NCBI GenBank assembly: GCA_025929595.1
Contig: JAICQA010000184.1
Span: 1-5,843, forward strand
Origin: Xanthobacteraceae bacterium
Lineage (GTDB): Bacteria > Pseudomonadota > Alphaproteobacteria > Rhizobiales > Xanthobacteraceae
DNA: 5,843 bases
Direction: 5' to 3'
Part shown: in pieces, positions 1 to 4,442 of the stretch
Numbering within the stretch: position 1 is the stretch's first letter
How the letters are laid out: each line of letters starts with the position of its first letter
Program-made: the position numbers and the translations under genes
The notes under the pieces: generated by a model
Told to the model about the DNA's origin: nothing
The model's input: only the letters and a program-made list of their open reading frames with translations
The model's database searches: none

Positions 1-444
1 GGTACCCTTGCCGTAATACGTGGTCATGCCGCCGAACGGGCGCTGGTAGATCTAGCCTTCCTCGGTGCGCGAGAACGGCACTCCCCAGTGTTCGAGCTCG
101 ACCACCGCTTCGGGCGCGTTGCGACAGAGATATTCGATGGCGTCCTGATCGCCGAGCCAGTCGGAGCCTTTGACGGTGTCGTACATGTGCCAGCGCCAAT
201 CGTCGTCGCCCATATTGCCGAGCGCCGCCGAAATACCACCCTGTGCCGCGACCGTGTGCGAGCGCGTCGGGAAGACCTTGGTGATGCAGGCCGTGCGCAG
301 CCCCGCCTCGGCGCAACCGATCACCGCGCGCAGGCCCGCACCGCCCGCGCCGACCACCACCACATCGTAGGTGTGATCGGTGATCGGATAGGCGCGGCCG
401 TTGACGGCCGGCGCGGCGTTCCTGGTGTCTTCGACTTTTGCCAT
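1..444 (-). CDS. sdhA: Succinate dehydrogenase flavoprotein subunit, 5' part, interrupted by an in-frame stop
   Basis: This is the N-terminal part of SdhA, the FAD subunit of complex II, which oxidises succinate to fumarate on the cytoplasmic face of the inner membrane. Visible features are the Rossmann dinucleotide-binding stretch VVVVGAGGAGLRA (residues 28-40) and the FPTRSHTVAAQGG segment, whose His63 matches the covalent flavin-attachment His of the family. The later stretch DAIEYLCRNAPEAVVELEHWG is also typical. The frame meets TAG at 52-54 after SRTEEG, yet the same frame continues with IYQRPFGGMTTYYGKGT to the edge, exactly as SdhA should. The family normally has Lys (AAG) at the stop position, so this is a single-base nonsense change or a sequence error. 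The ATG at 442-444 follows the sdhD stop by 2 nt. A GTG at 448-450 overlapping that stop is the alternative start. No strong Shine-Dalgarno sequence is visible, so translational coupling to sdhD is likely. Identity is certain; intactness is not. The gene continues beyond the left edge. Confidence 0.93.
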
Positions 445-446
445 CG

Positions 447-821
447 TCACAACCCGAGGCTGATGCGGAAGACCGCAAAGGCCGCCGACAGTCCGACACC
501 GACGGTAAAGAACGTGTTCAGGACGACGAGGGTGATCTTCAGCCCTTCGTCGTGGATGTAATCCTCGATGATGACCTGCATGCCCACGCGCATGTGCATG
601 GTGATCGACAGGATCGCTGCGAGCAGGAGGAGCGCCACGACGGGCTCGCCGAGCGTCGCCGTCACCGTCGCATGGCTGCGCCCGGCAAGCGTCGCGATCA
701 GGAAGACGAAATAAATGACGAGCGGGATGTTGGCGATCGCGGTGAGACGCTGCAGCCAGAAGTGTCCCGTGCCGGAATGAGCCGGCCCCAGTCCGCGAAC
801 GCGATTGAGCGGCGTGCGCAT
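447..821 (-). CDS. sdhD: Succinate dehydrogenase membrane anchor subunit SdhD
   Basis: This 124-residue hydrophobic subunit of complex II, together with SdhC, holds heme b and forms the ubiquinone site in the inner membrane. Three membrane helices are visible, at about residues 27-47, 58-78 and 95-118. The motif HMRVGMQVIIEDY matches the SdhD signature: His76 is in the place of the axial heme ligand, and Asp87-Tyr88 correspond to the Asp-Tyr pair at the quinone site of E. coli SdhD, with the same 11-residue spacing. The start MRTPLNRVRGLG is the usual one for alphaproteobacterial SdhD. A GGAG lies 6 nt upstream of the ATG. The frame stays open upstream into sdhC, but that extension lacks family character. 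The ATG follows the sdhC TGA by 2 nt, and the stop is 2 nt before the sdhA ATG, so the three genes are tightly coupled. Confidence 0.95.
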   Translation of the reverse strand: MRTPLNRVRGLGPAHSGTGHFWLQRLTAIANIPLVIYFVFLIATLAGRSHATVTATLGEPVVALLLLAAILSITMHMRVGMQVIIEDYIHDEGLKITLVVLNTFFTVGVGLSAAFAVFRISLGL

Positions 822-823
822 GA

Positions 824-1222
824 TCAGCTCCGCATCATGAAGGCGACGATCCACACGATCACGGTGAGCGTCACGGAGCCGATGAGCGTCGCCCAGGCGA
901 GCATCTCGCGCTCGCCGGGTTCGAGCCCGCGCGTCGTGTCCCAGATCAGGTGGCGAATGCCGCCGAGCATATGATGCAAAAGAGCCCAGGTGAAGCCGAA
1001 CAGGATCAGTTGTCCGAACCAGGTGCCGATCCAGCCGTTGATGCGGTCGAAATCCCGCGCATTGCCGGCGGCGAACAACCACCAGACGAACAACAGCATG
1101 CCGAAATAGAGGGCCGAGCCGACGATCCGATGAACGATCGACATCGCCATCGTGATGGTGAGGCGATAAATCTGCAAATGCGGCGACAAAGGCCGCTCAA
1201 CTCGTGTCTTGTGCTCGATCAT
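824..1222 (-). CDS. sdhC: Succinate dehydrogenase cytochrome b556 subunit SdhC
   Basis: This is the 132-residue cytochrome b subunit of complex II. The N-terminal signature RPLSPHLQIYR (residues 10-20) and the motif SIVHRIVGSAL (28-38) are both diagnostic; Ser28 and Arg32 correspond to quinone-site residues of E. coli SdhC. HHMLGGIRHLIWD (83-95) places His84 as the axial heme b ligand and His91 as the second conserved histidine. Three membrane helices lie at about residues 27-51, 66-92 and 107-130. I chose the ATG at 1220-1222 because it puts RPLSPHL about ten residues in, as in the family. The frame is open further upstream to 1363, but that sequence has no SdhC character. Only a weak SD (GGGA, 5 nt spacing) precedes the start. 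It is the first gene of the sdhCDA(B) transcript, with its promoter expected in 1223-1400. Confidence 0.95.
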   Translation of the reverse strand: MIEHKTRVERPLSPHLQIYRLTITMAMSIVHRIVGSALYFGMLLFVWWLFAAGNARDFDRINGWIGTWFGQLILFGFTWALLHHMLGGIRHLIWDTTRGLEPGEREMLAWATLIGSVTLTVIVWIVAFMMRS

Positions 1223-1283
1223 GACGATCCCGGGGCGGGCCTTTTGAGTAGCGGAAACCCTCCCGCATCGCAATGATTCTAGG

Positions 1284-1298
1284 GTCGCGGACTGCGAC
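1284..1298. repeat. Short dyad, GTCGC-N5-GCGAC
   Basis: This perfect inverted repeat has 5-bp arms (1284-1288 and 1294-1298) and a 5-nt centre, just upstream of sdhC. It adjoins the minus-strand TAGAAT at 1276-1281, so a protein bound here would sit on the -35/spacer side of that candidate promoter. Arms of this length arise by chance in GC-rich DNA, so its role as an operator is a guess. Confidence 0.3.
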
Positions 1299-1342
1299 TT
1301 GGCCGCGCGCTCGGAGCGTAGCTGCATCGAGTTAACCGCTCT

Positions 1343-1359
1343 CGTGCATTGGCTGCACG
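1343..1359. repeat. Operator-like palindrome, CGTGCA-N5-TGCACG
   Basis: The sequence CGTGCATTGGCTGCACG is a perfect dyad with 6-bp arms and a 5-nt centre. It lies 120 nt upstream of the sdhC start and 160 nt upstream of the likely esterase start. Its 17-bp size and symmetry suit a dimeric helix-turn-helix regulator site. I cannot match it to a known regulator consensus. Confidence 0.35.
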
Positions 1360-1381
1360 GCAAACTGCGCTCTGGTATGCC

Positions 1382-1398
1382 ACGGCGGCCCCCGCCGT
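1382..1398. repeat. Perfect 7-bp hairpin/dyad, ACGGCGG-CCC-CCGCCGT
   Basis: This inverted repeat has seven perfect pairs (1382-1388 with 1392-1398) around a 3-nt centre. No T-run follows on either strand, and it lies between divergent genes, so it is not an intrinsic terminator. It lies 12 nt upstream of the plus-strand TACAAT (1411-1416), where a -35 box would be expected, so it could be an operator or activator site for the esterase gene. The function is inferred. Confidence 0.35.
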
Positions 1399-1410
1399 AA
1401 GCGGCTCGCG

Positions 1411-1416
1411 TACAAT
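1411..1416 (+). promoter_or_regulatory. Candidate -10 box for the esterase gene
   Basis: TACAAT matches the sigma70 -10 consensus at five of six positions. No TTGACA-like box lies 16-18 nt upstream, where the sequence is instead part of the GC-rich dyad. If this box is used, the leader would be about 95 nt and the in-frame GTG at 1417 would lie upstream of the mRNA start, which supports the downstream ATG. Confidence 0.25.
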
Positions 1417-1518
1417 GTGCCGCGAATCGGCGACAAAAAATCGTCCCGAAGTTCGGTCACGCGGATTGTGGCGAACGGAATTCAGTTGATGCAGTTGATC
1501 GGCTCTGGCGGCAACAGA

Positions 1519-2457
1519 ATGATGGTCCGGCGCTTGCGGCTCTTCGCGGTCTCACTCGCCATGGCGCTGACATTCCTCCCCGGCGCCGCACAGGCAAACA
1601 CGGAAGTGCGGCGCATCGTCGTCAATGGCGAGCAACGCACCTACCGTCTCTTCATCCCGCCCAATCTGAAATCCGCACCCGTGCCGCTGGTCGTCGGCCT
1701 GCACGGCGCGGTGCAGTCGGCCGCCGAGTTCGAAAGCGATCTCGGCATGAACCGCGTGGCGCGGCGTGAGCGTTTCGCCGTCGTTTATCCGGAGGGCATC
1801 AACCGCGTCTGGGACGATGCGCGCCCGCCGATCATGCGGCTCGGCTACGTGGTGCGGCCGGGCGACGACGTGCCCTTCATCGTCGGCCTGGTGCGGCAGC
1901 TTGTGCGCGAAGGCATCGCCGATCCGAACCGCATCTATCTCGCCGGCCTTTCCATGGGCGGTTTCATGACGGCCCGGCTCGCCTGCGAGCATTCCGAACT
2001 TTTCGCGGCGATCGCCCTGATGGCCGCGACCGCGCCCGAGCAGTATCGCAAGACGTGCCGGCCGCGCAGCCCGATGCCCGCGGTTCTCATTCACGGCACT
2101 TTCGACGCGATCATTCCGTGGTTCGGCGTGCCGATGGCGGGACAGGGAATCATGTCGGCGCACGACACGGCGCAGATGTTCGCCGATCTCGCGGGCTGCA
2201 TGGCGTCCGCCGACTCAAGCCGCCCGAGTCTCGACCGCTCGCAGCCGATCGTCGTGCGCCGCTGGTCGGTATGCCGCGACAGCACGCAGGTGCTGCTCTA
2301 CACGATCCCGGGCGGCGGACACCTGCCGCCGTCCGCTGAGCCGGGCCGCGGCGACACGCTCGTCGCGTGGCTTCTGAGCGAGCGCAGCCACTCGATCGAT
2401 GCCGCCGAGGAAATCTGGAAATTCTTCCGCCAGTACGAGACGAGTTCGGCGAACTAG
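1519..2457 (+). CDS. Secreted LpqC/PHB-depolymerase-type esterase (alpha/beta-hydrolase)
   Basis: This 312-residue protein has an export signal: RRLRLF, a hydrophobic stretch and the cleavage site GAAQA|N after residue 26. The mature part shows the alpha/beta-hydrolase order of the esterase PHB depolymerase family (LpqC, feruloyl and acetylxylan esterases). It has the oxyanion-side HG in VVGLHGAVQ (about residues 58-66), the VVYPEGINRVWDDAR region (88-102) and the nucleophile elbow GLSMGG with Ser145. Asp196 in HGTFDAIIPW and His268 in GGGHLPP complete the triad. Cys156, Cys180, Cys227 and Cys252 could form disulfides in the periplasm. No substrate-binding domain is attached. The frame is open from a GTG at 1417, but that would put 34 residues before the signal peptide, so I chose the ATG at 1519; the next codon is also ATG. 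The SD is weak. The substrate is unknown and may be a polyester, hydroxyalkanoate oligomer or plant phenolic ester. Confidence 0.83.
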   Translation: MMVRRLRLFAVSLAMALTFLPGAAQANTEVRRIVVNGEQRTYRLFIPPNLKSAPVPLVVGLHGAVQSAAEFESDLGMNRVARRERFAVVYPEGINRVWDDARPPIMRLGYVVRPGDDVPFIVGLVRQLVREGIADPNRIYLAGLSMGGFMTARLACEHSELFAAIALMAATAPEQYRKTCRPRSPMPAVLIHGTFDAIIPWFGVPMAGQGIMSAHDTAQMFADLAGCMASADSSRPSLDRSQPIVVRRWSVCRDSTQVLLYTIPGGGHLPPSAEPGRGDTLVAWLLSERSHSIDAAEEIWKFFRQYETSSAN

Positions 2458-2484
2458 TTTTGCCCGGTCGTCCCAAATCTCTCC

Positions 2485-2568
2485 GCTCGTCCCCGCGCAG
2501 GCGGGGACCGCGCTACAATGCACGGAGCAGTTTTTCTGGATTCCAGCCTTCGCGGGCATGAGCGGAAT
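2485..2568. repeat. Composite palindromic intergenic repeat (Rhizobiales REP-like)
   Basis: Two GC-rich palindromic modules fill the gap between the convergent esterase and mch genes. The left module is GTCCCCGC-gcag-GCGGGGAC (2489-2508), eight perfect pairs with a 4-nt loop. The right module, from about 2535 to 2568, contains CTGGATTCCAG (2536-2546) and a degenerate copy of the GGATTCC-GCCTTCGCGGG-ATG pattern. Read on the minus strand it yields the peptide string MPAKAGIQ, a familiar by-product of this widespread repeat class in Bradyrhizobium and Rhodopseudomonas-like genomes. The right module touches the mch stop codon. It may act in RNA 3'-end formation for both genes, although neither module is followed by a proper T-run. 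Assignment to the repeat class is from memory of such repeats. Confidence 0.65.
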
Positions 2569-3614
2569 TACCGCGGAATGATCGCCCAGTAGTCGAGATC
2601 GAGAATGACGGCGGGGTCGTACTCCTCGCCGCTCTTCCACGGGAAATCCCGGCACGGGCGGTTTTTGGTGGCGATCGTGCGCAACCGCAATGCGCCGACG
2701 TCGTCGCGCCCCGAAATTGCCTGCCTGTCGAGCAGATGGCTCCACGCATAGACCGTGTCGCCGCCGAACAGCGGTGCCACATGCCGGCCCGAATTGATCG
2801 CCGCGAAATGAAACGCGTTGGCGAGGCCGTTGAAGCTGAGTGCGCGCGCAATCGAAATGACGTGACCGCCGTAGATCAGGCGGCGGCCGTATCGGCTGTC
2901 CGCCTCGGCGTGCTGGTTGAAATGAATGCGGGCGGGATTCTGATAGAGCCTTGTGGCGAGCTGATGCTCGGCTTCTTCCACCGTGACGCCGTCCACGTGG
3001 TCGATCTTGGTGCCGACCTCATAGTCGCCGAAGCGCTGCGCGCCGCCCGCGAGCACATTGTCGTAGTTGCGCCCGTCGATCACCGGCACCGCGTCGCCGA
3101 GCGCGTCGGCATGCAGCGATGACGGCAGCTTCGGCACATGCGGCTCGGGTGCGGCGCTCGCTTCGTCGCGCTTCTTCACCATCACCCAGCGCACATAATC
3201 GACCACTTCCGTGGCGTCCTGCTTGAGGCCGGTGGAGCGTATGTAAACAACGCCCGCCTTGCCGTCAGAGTTTTCGCGCAGCCCGATCACTTCCGAGACC
3301 GCATGCAACGTGTCGCCCGCATAGACCGGCGCCAGCACCCTGCCCGCCGCGTAGCCGAGATTGGCCACGGCGTTCAGCGAGACATCCGGCACTGTCTTGC
3401 CGAACACGATGTTGAAAATCAGGAGATCGTCGGCCGGCGCATGGCGGTAGCCGATCGCGCGGGCGAAGGCTTCCGAGGACTGCACCGCAAAGCGCGAGCC
3501 ATAGAGGGCGCCGTAGAGGGAAGTGTCGCCCGCCGTCACCGTGCGCGGCGTCGCGTGTCGGATCACCTGCCCGACATGAAAATCCTCGAAGAAATTGCCC
3601 GCGCCGCCGCTCAT
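2568..3614 (-). CDS. mch: Mesaconyl-CoA hydratase, ethylmalonyl-CoA pathway
   Basis: This 348-residue protein is a double hot-dog MaoC-type hydratase. The family interconverts mesaconyl-CoA (2-methylfumaryl-CoA) and beta-methylmalyl-CoA in the ethylmalonyl-CoA pathway, upstream of cleavage to glyoxylate and propionyl-CoA. The N-terminal stretches FFEDFHVGQVIRHATPRTVT (8-27) and FGKTVPDVSLNAVANLGYA (71-89) and the C-terminal stretches VDGVTVEEAEHQLATRLYQ (207-225) and RRLIYGGHVISIARALS (244-260) are characteristic of this enzyme, as are its length and the ending LDLDYWAIIPR. The second hot-dog carries N-x4-H (Asn226, His231) where simple MaoC hydratases have D-x4-H. The ATG has a strong GGAGG 4 nt upstream. 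No other pathway gene (ccr, ecm, mcd, mcl1) is in view. It is convergent with the esterase gene and divergent from the carbonic anhydrase gene, so it is probably transcribed alone. Confidence 0.9.
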   Translation of the reverse strand: MSGGAGNFFEDFHVGQVIRHATPRTVTAGDTSLYGALYGSRFAVQSSEAFARAIGYRHAPADDLLIFNIVFGKTVPDVSLNAVANLGYAAGRVLAPVYAGDTLHAVSEVIGLRENSDGKAGVVYIRSTGLKQDATEVVDYVRWVMVKKRDEASAAPEPHVPKLPSSLHADALGDAVPVIDGRNYDNVLAGGAQRFGDYEVGTKIDHVDGVTVEEAEHQLATRLYQNPARIHFNQHAEADSRYGRRLIYGGHVISIARALSFNGLANAFHFAAINSGRHVAPLFGGDTVYAWSHLLDRQAISGRDDVGALRLRTIATKNRPCRDFPWKSGEEYDPAVILDLDYWAIIPR

Positions 3615-3618
3615 CCGG

Positions 3619-3623
3619 CCTCC
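3619..3623 (-). promoter_or_regulatory. Ribosome binding site of mch
   Basis: GGAGG on the minus strand lies 4 nt before the ATG at 3612-3614. It is the best SD match near this gene and supports the MSGG start. Confidence 0.7.
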
Positions 3624-3636
3624 ATCCGAGGCCGCA

Positions 3637-3665
3637 ACCTAGCCGTCCCGCGGCAATCTTGCCAA
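3637..3665 (-). promoter_or_regulatory. Candidate sigma70-type promoter of mch
   Basis: On the minus strand, TTGGCA (3660-3665) and CTAGGT (3637-3642) are separated by 17 nt. The -35 box matches TTGACA at five of six positions. The -10 box matches the looser alphaproteobacterial CTATAT form at four of six. Transcription would begin near 3630, leaving a leader of about 15 nt that contains the SD. This is a visual match only. Confidence 0.35.
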
Positions 3666-3683
3666 GCGCGCGCCGCGATCCGG

Positions 3684-3713
3684 CTTGACCGCGGCACTCT
3701 CTTTGCGCTCCAT
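3684..3713 (+). promoter_or_regulatory. Candidate promoter of the carbonic anhydrase gene
   Basis: CTTGAC at 3684-3689 is an exact match to the -35 box typical of alphaproteobacterial housekeeping promoters. The -10 region at the right distance (about 3707-3713) is poor, with only a partial match around CTCCAT. If used, the start site would lie just upstream of the AAGGAG ribosome binding site, giving a very short leader. Confidence 0.3.
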
Positions 3714-3721
3714 CGCACCGC

Positions 3722-3727
3722 AAGGAG
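3722..3727 (+). promoter_or_regulatory. Ribosome binding site of the carbonic anhydrase gene
   Basis: AAGGAG lies 8 nt before the ATG at 3736. It decides the start in favour of this ATG over an in-frame TTG at 3685, which would add 17 residues foreign to the family and would lie within the candidate -35 box. Confidence 0.8.
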
Positions 3728-3735
3728 TGGCGATC

Positions 3736-4371
3736 ATGGATTTTCCGCAGCGGCTGATCGACGGCTACACAGCCTTTCGCGCGGGGCGCTTGCCGACGGA
3801 GCAGAGCCGTTTCCAGGAGCTTGCTGAAGAGGGGCAGAAGCCCGAGACCATGATCATCGGCTGCTGCGACAGCCGCGTGTCGCCGGAAGTCATCTTTGAC
3901 GCCTCGCCGGGCGAGCTGTTCGTGACCCGCAATGTCGCGAACCTCGTGCCGCCCTACACGCCAGACGGCAAGCAGCGCGCGGTTTCGGCCGCGCTCGAAT
4001 TCGCGGTGCAGGCGCTGCGCGTGAAGAACATCGTGGTGCTGGGCCATGCCCGCTGCGGCGGCATCAAGGCCTATGCCGAGCAGAGCCAGCCGCTGTCGCC
4101 GGGCGACTTCATCGGCAACTGGATGGCGCTGATCGAACCGGCCGCCCGCGAAGTGGGTCCGCCGAAAAACGGAGAGACGACCGACGCCTTCCTGCGCCGT
4201 CTCGAACAGGCCGCGATCAAACACACGATCAGGAATCTCCTGACCTTCCCCTGCGTCAGCATTCTGGTGGAGCGCGGCAAGCTTGCGCTGCACGGCGCCT
4301 ATTTCGGCGTGGCGACCGGCAAGCTGTGGATTCTCGACAACGAGAGCGGCGAATTCCGGATGCTGGACTGA
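3736..4371 (+). CDS. Beta-class carbonic anhydrase
   Basis: This 211-residue cytoplasmic zinc enzyme interconverts CO2 and bicarbonate. The zinc ligands and catalytic dyad are all visible. Cys43, Asp45 and Arg47 lie in IGCCDSRVSPE; His104 and Cys107 lie in VVLGHARCGG. The Cys-x-Asp-x-Arg plus His-x2-Cys arrangement is the beta-class signature, and RNVANLVPPY (65-74) is also typical. Length is normal for the class, with a C-terminal strand ending LWILDNESGEFRMLD. No signal peptide is seen. Bicarbonate is needed by biotin carboxylases and also arises in the carboxylation steps of the ethylmalonyl-CoA pathway, whose hydratase gene lies divergently 121 nt away; a link between the two is an inference. 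A membrane-protein gene follows after 71 nt on the same strand and may be cotranscribed. Homologues are often labelled CynT or Can. There is no cyanase gene here, so I give no symbol. Confidence 0.95.
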   Translation: MDFPQRLIDGYTAFRAGRLPTEQSRFQELAEEGQKPETMIIGCCDSRVSPEVIFDASPGELFVTRNVANLVPPYTPDGKQRAVSAALEFAVQALRVKNIVVLGHARCGGIKAYAEQSQPLSPGDFIGNWMALIEPAAREVGPPKNGETTDAFLRRLEQAAIKHTIRNLLTFPCVSILVERGKLALHGAYFGVATGKLWILDNESGEFRMLD

Positions 4372-4432
4372 GCGGGAACTTTATCGCGGCGTCGCGGTTG
4401 TCGTCACCGCGCGTCGGTTCACCGGTTCCCGC
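4372..4432 (+). repeat. Nested inverted repeat in the leader of the membrane-protein gene
   Basis: GCGGGAAC (4372-4379), directly after the carbonic anhydrase stop codon, pairs perfectly with GTTCCCGC (4425-4432). Inside it, CGCGGT (4393-4398) pairs perfectly with ACCGCG (4406-4411) around a 7-nt loop. The right outer arm runs into the GCGAGG ribosome binding site of the next gene. As RNA this would be a two-tier stem spanning most of the intergenic gap. It has no T-run, so it is not a classical terminator. It could tune translation or RNA stability of the downstream gene; this role is inferred. Confidence 0.45.
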
Positions 4433-4436
4433 GAGG
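4431..4436 (+). promoter_or_regulatory. Ribosome binding site of the membrane-protein gene
   Basis: GCGAGG lies 6 nt before the ATG at 4443 and supports this start. The frame is open back into the carbonic anhydrase gene to 4326, but the upstream part has no family-like or hydrophobic character. Confidence 0.6.
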
Positions 4437-4442
4437 CTCCCC

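Larger units (their letters stand above)
1223..1518. promoter_or_regulatory. Divergent control region between sdhC and the esterase gene
   Basis: This 296-nt stretch carries no gene that I can support and must hold the start sites of both the sdh operon (minus) and the esterase gene (plus). It contains three perfect short dyads, listed separately. Promoter matches are weak. A TAGAAT on the minus strand at 1276-1281 and a TACAAT on the plus strand at 1411-1416 resemble -10 boxes, but neither has a recognisable -35 box at 16-18 nt. Both promoters may therefore depend on an activator or on an alternative sigma factor. The core promoter assignments are inference. Confidence 0.5.

Noticed and set aside
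1..6. Window begins exactly with GGTACC (KpnI site), which could mark a cloned-fragment end
   Set aside because: The sdhA frame runs smoothly through it, and the right edge shows no matching site. A six-base match at one edge is too weak to call.
1275..1428. GANTC (CcrM methylation) sites at 1275-1279 and 1424-1428 as cell-cycle control
   Set aside because: About one such site is expected by chance in this length, and no full CtrA-type TTAA-N7-TTAA site accompanies them.
1435..1456. Minus-strand T6 run (1435-1440) after a CCGA-N3-TCGG hairpin, as an intrinsic terminator
   Set aside because: The stem has only four pairs, it is separated from the T-run, and no gene on the minus strand ends here.
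1417..1518. GTG at 1417 as the esterase start
   Set aside because: It would place 34 non-hydrophobic residues ahead of a well-formed signal peptide and overlaps the candidate -10 box.
1552..2163. Minus-strand open frame (203 codons) opposite the esterase gene
   Set aside because: Its His/Arg-rich, low-complexity composition is typical of the antisense of a GC-rich gene. The plus strand carries the catalytic triad and signal peptide.
2521..2546. T5 run with CTGGATTCCAG hairpin as a terminator for the esterase gene
   Set aside because: The T-run precedes the hairpin on the plus strand, and on the minus strand the hairpin is followed by A residues, so the order is wrong for an intrinsic terminator on either strand.
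2485..2568. CRISPR-like repeat
   Set aside because: There are only two unlike palindromic modules, with no regularly spaced identical repeats and no spacers.
3138..3827. Plus-strand open frame (229 codons) opposite the 5' half of mch
   Set aside because: It lies antisense to a clear mesaconyl-CoA hydratase and crosses into the carbonic anhydrase gene in another frame; it has no recognisable family or RBS.
3265..4293. Long minus-strand open frame (342 codons) opposite carbonic anhydrase and mch
   Set aside because: It overlaps two well-supported genes, is rich in Arg, Ala and Gly as expected for a GC-driven shadow frame, and shows no domain motif.
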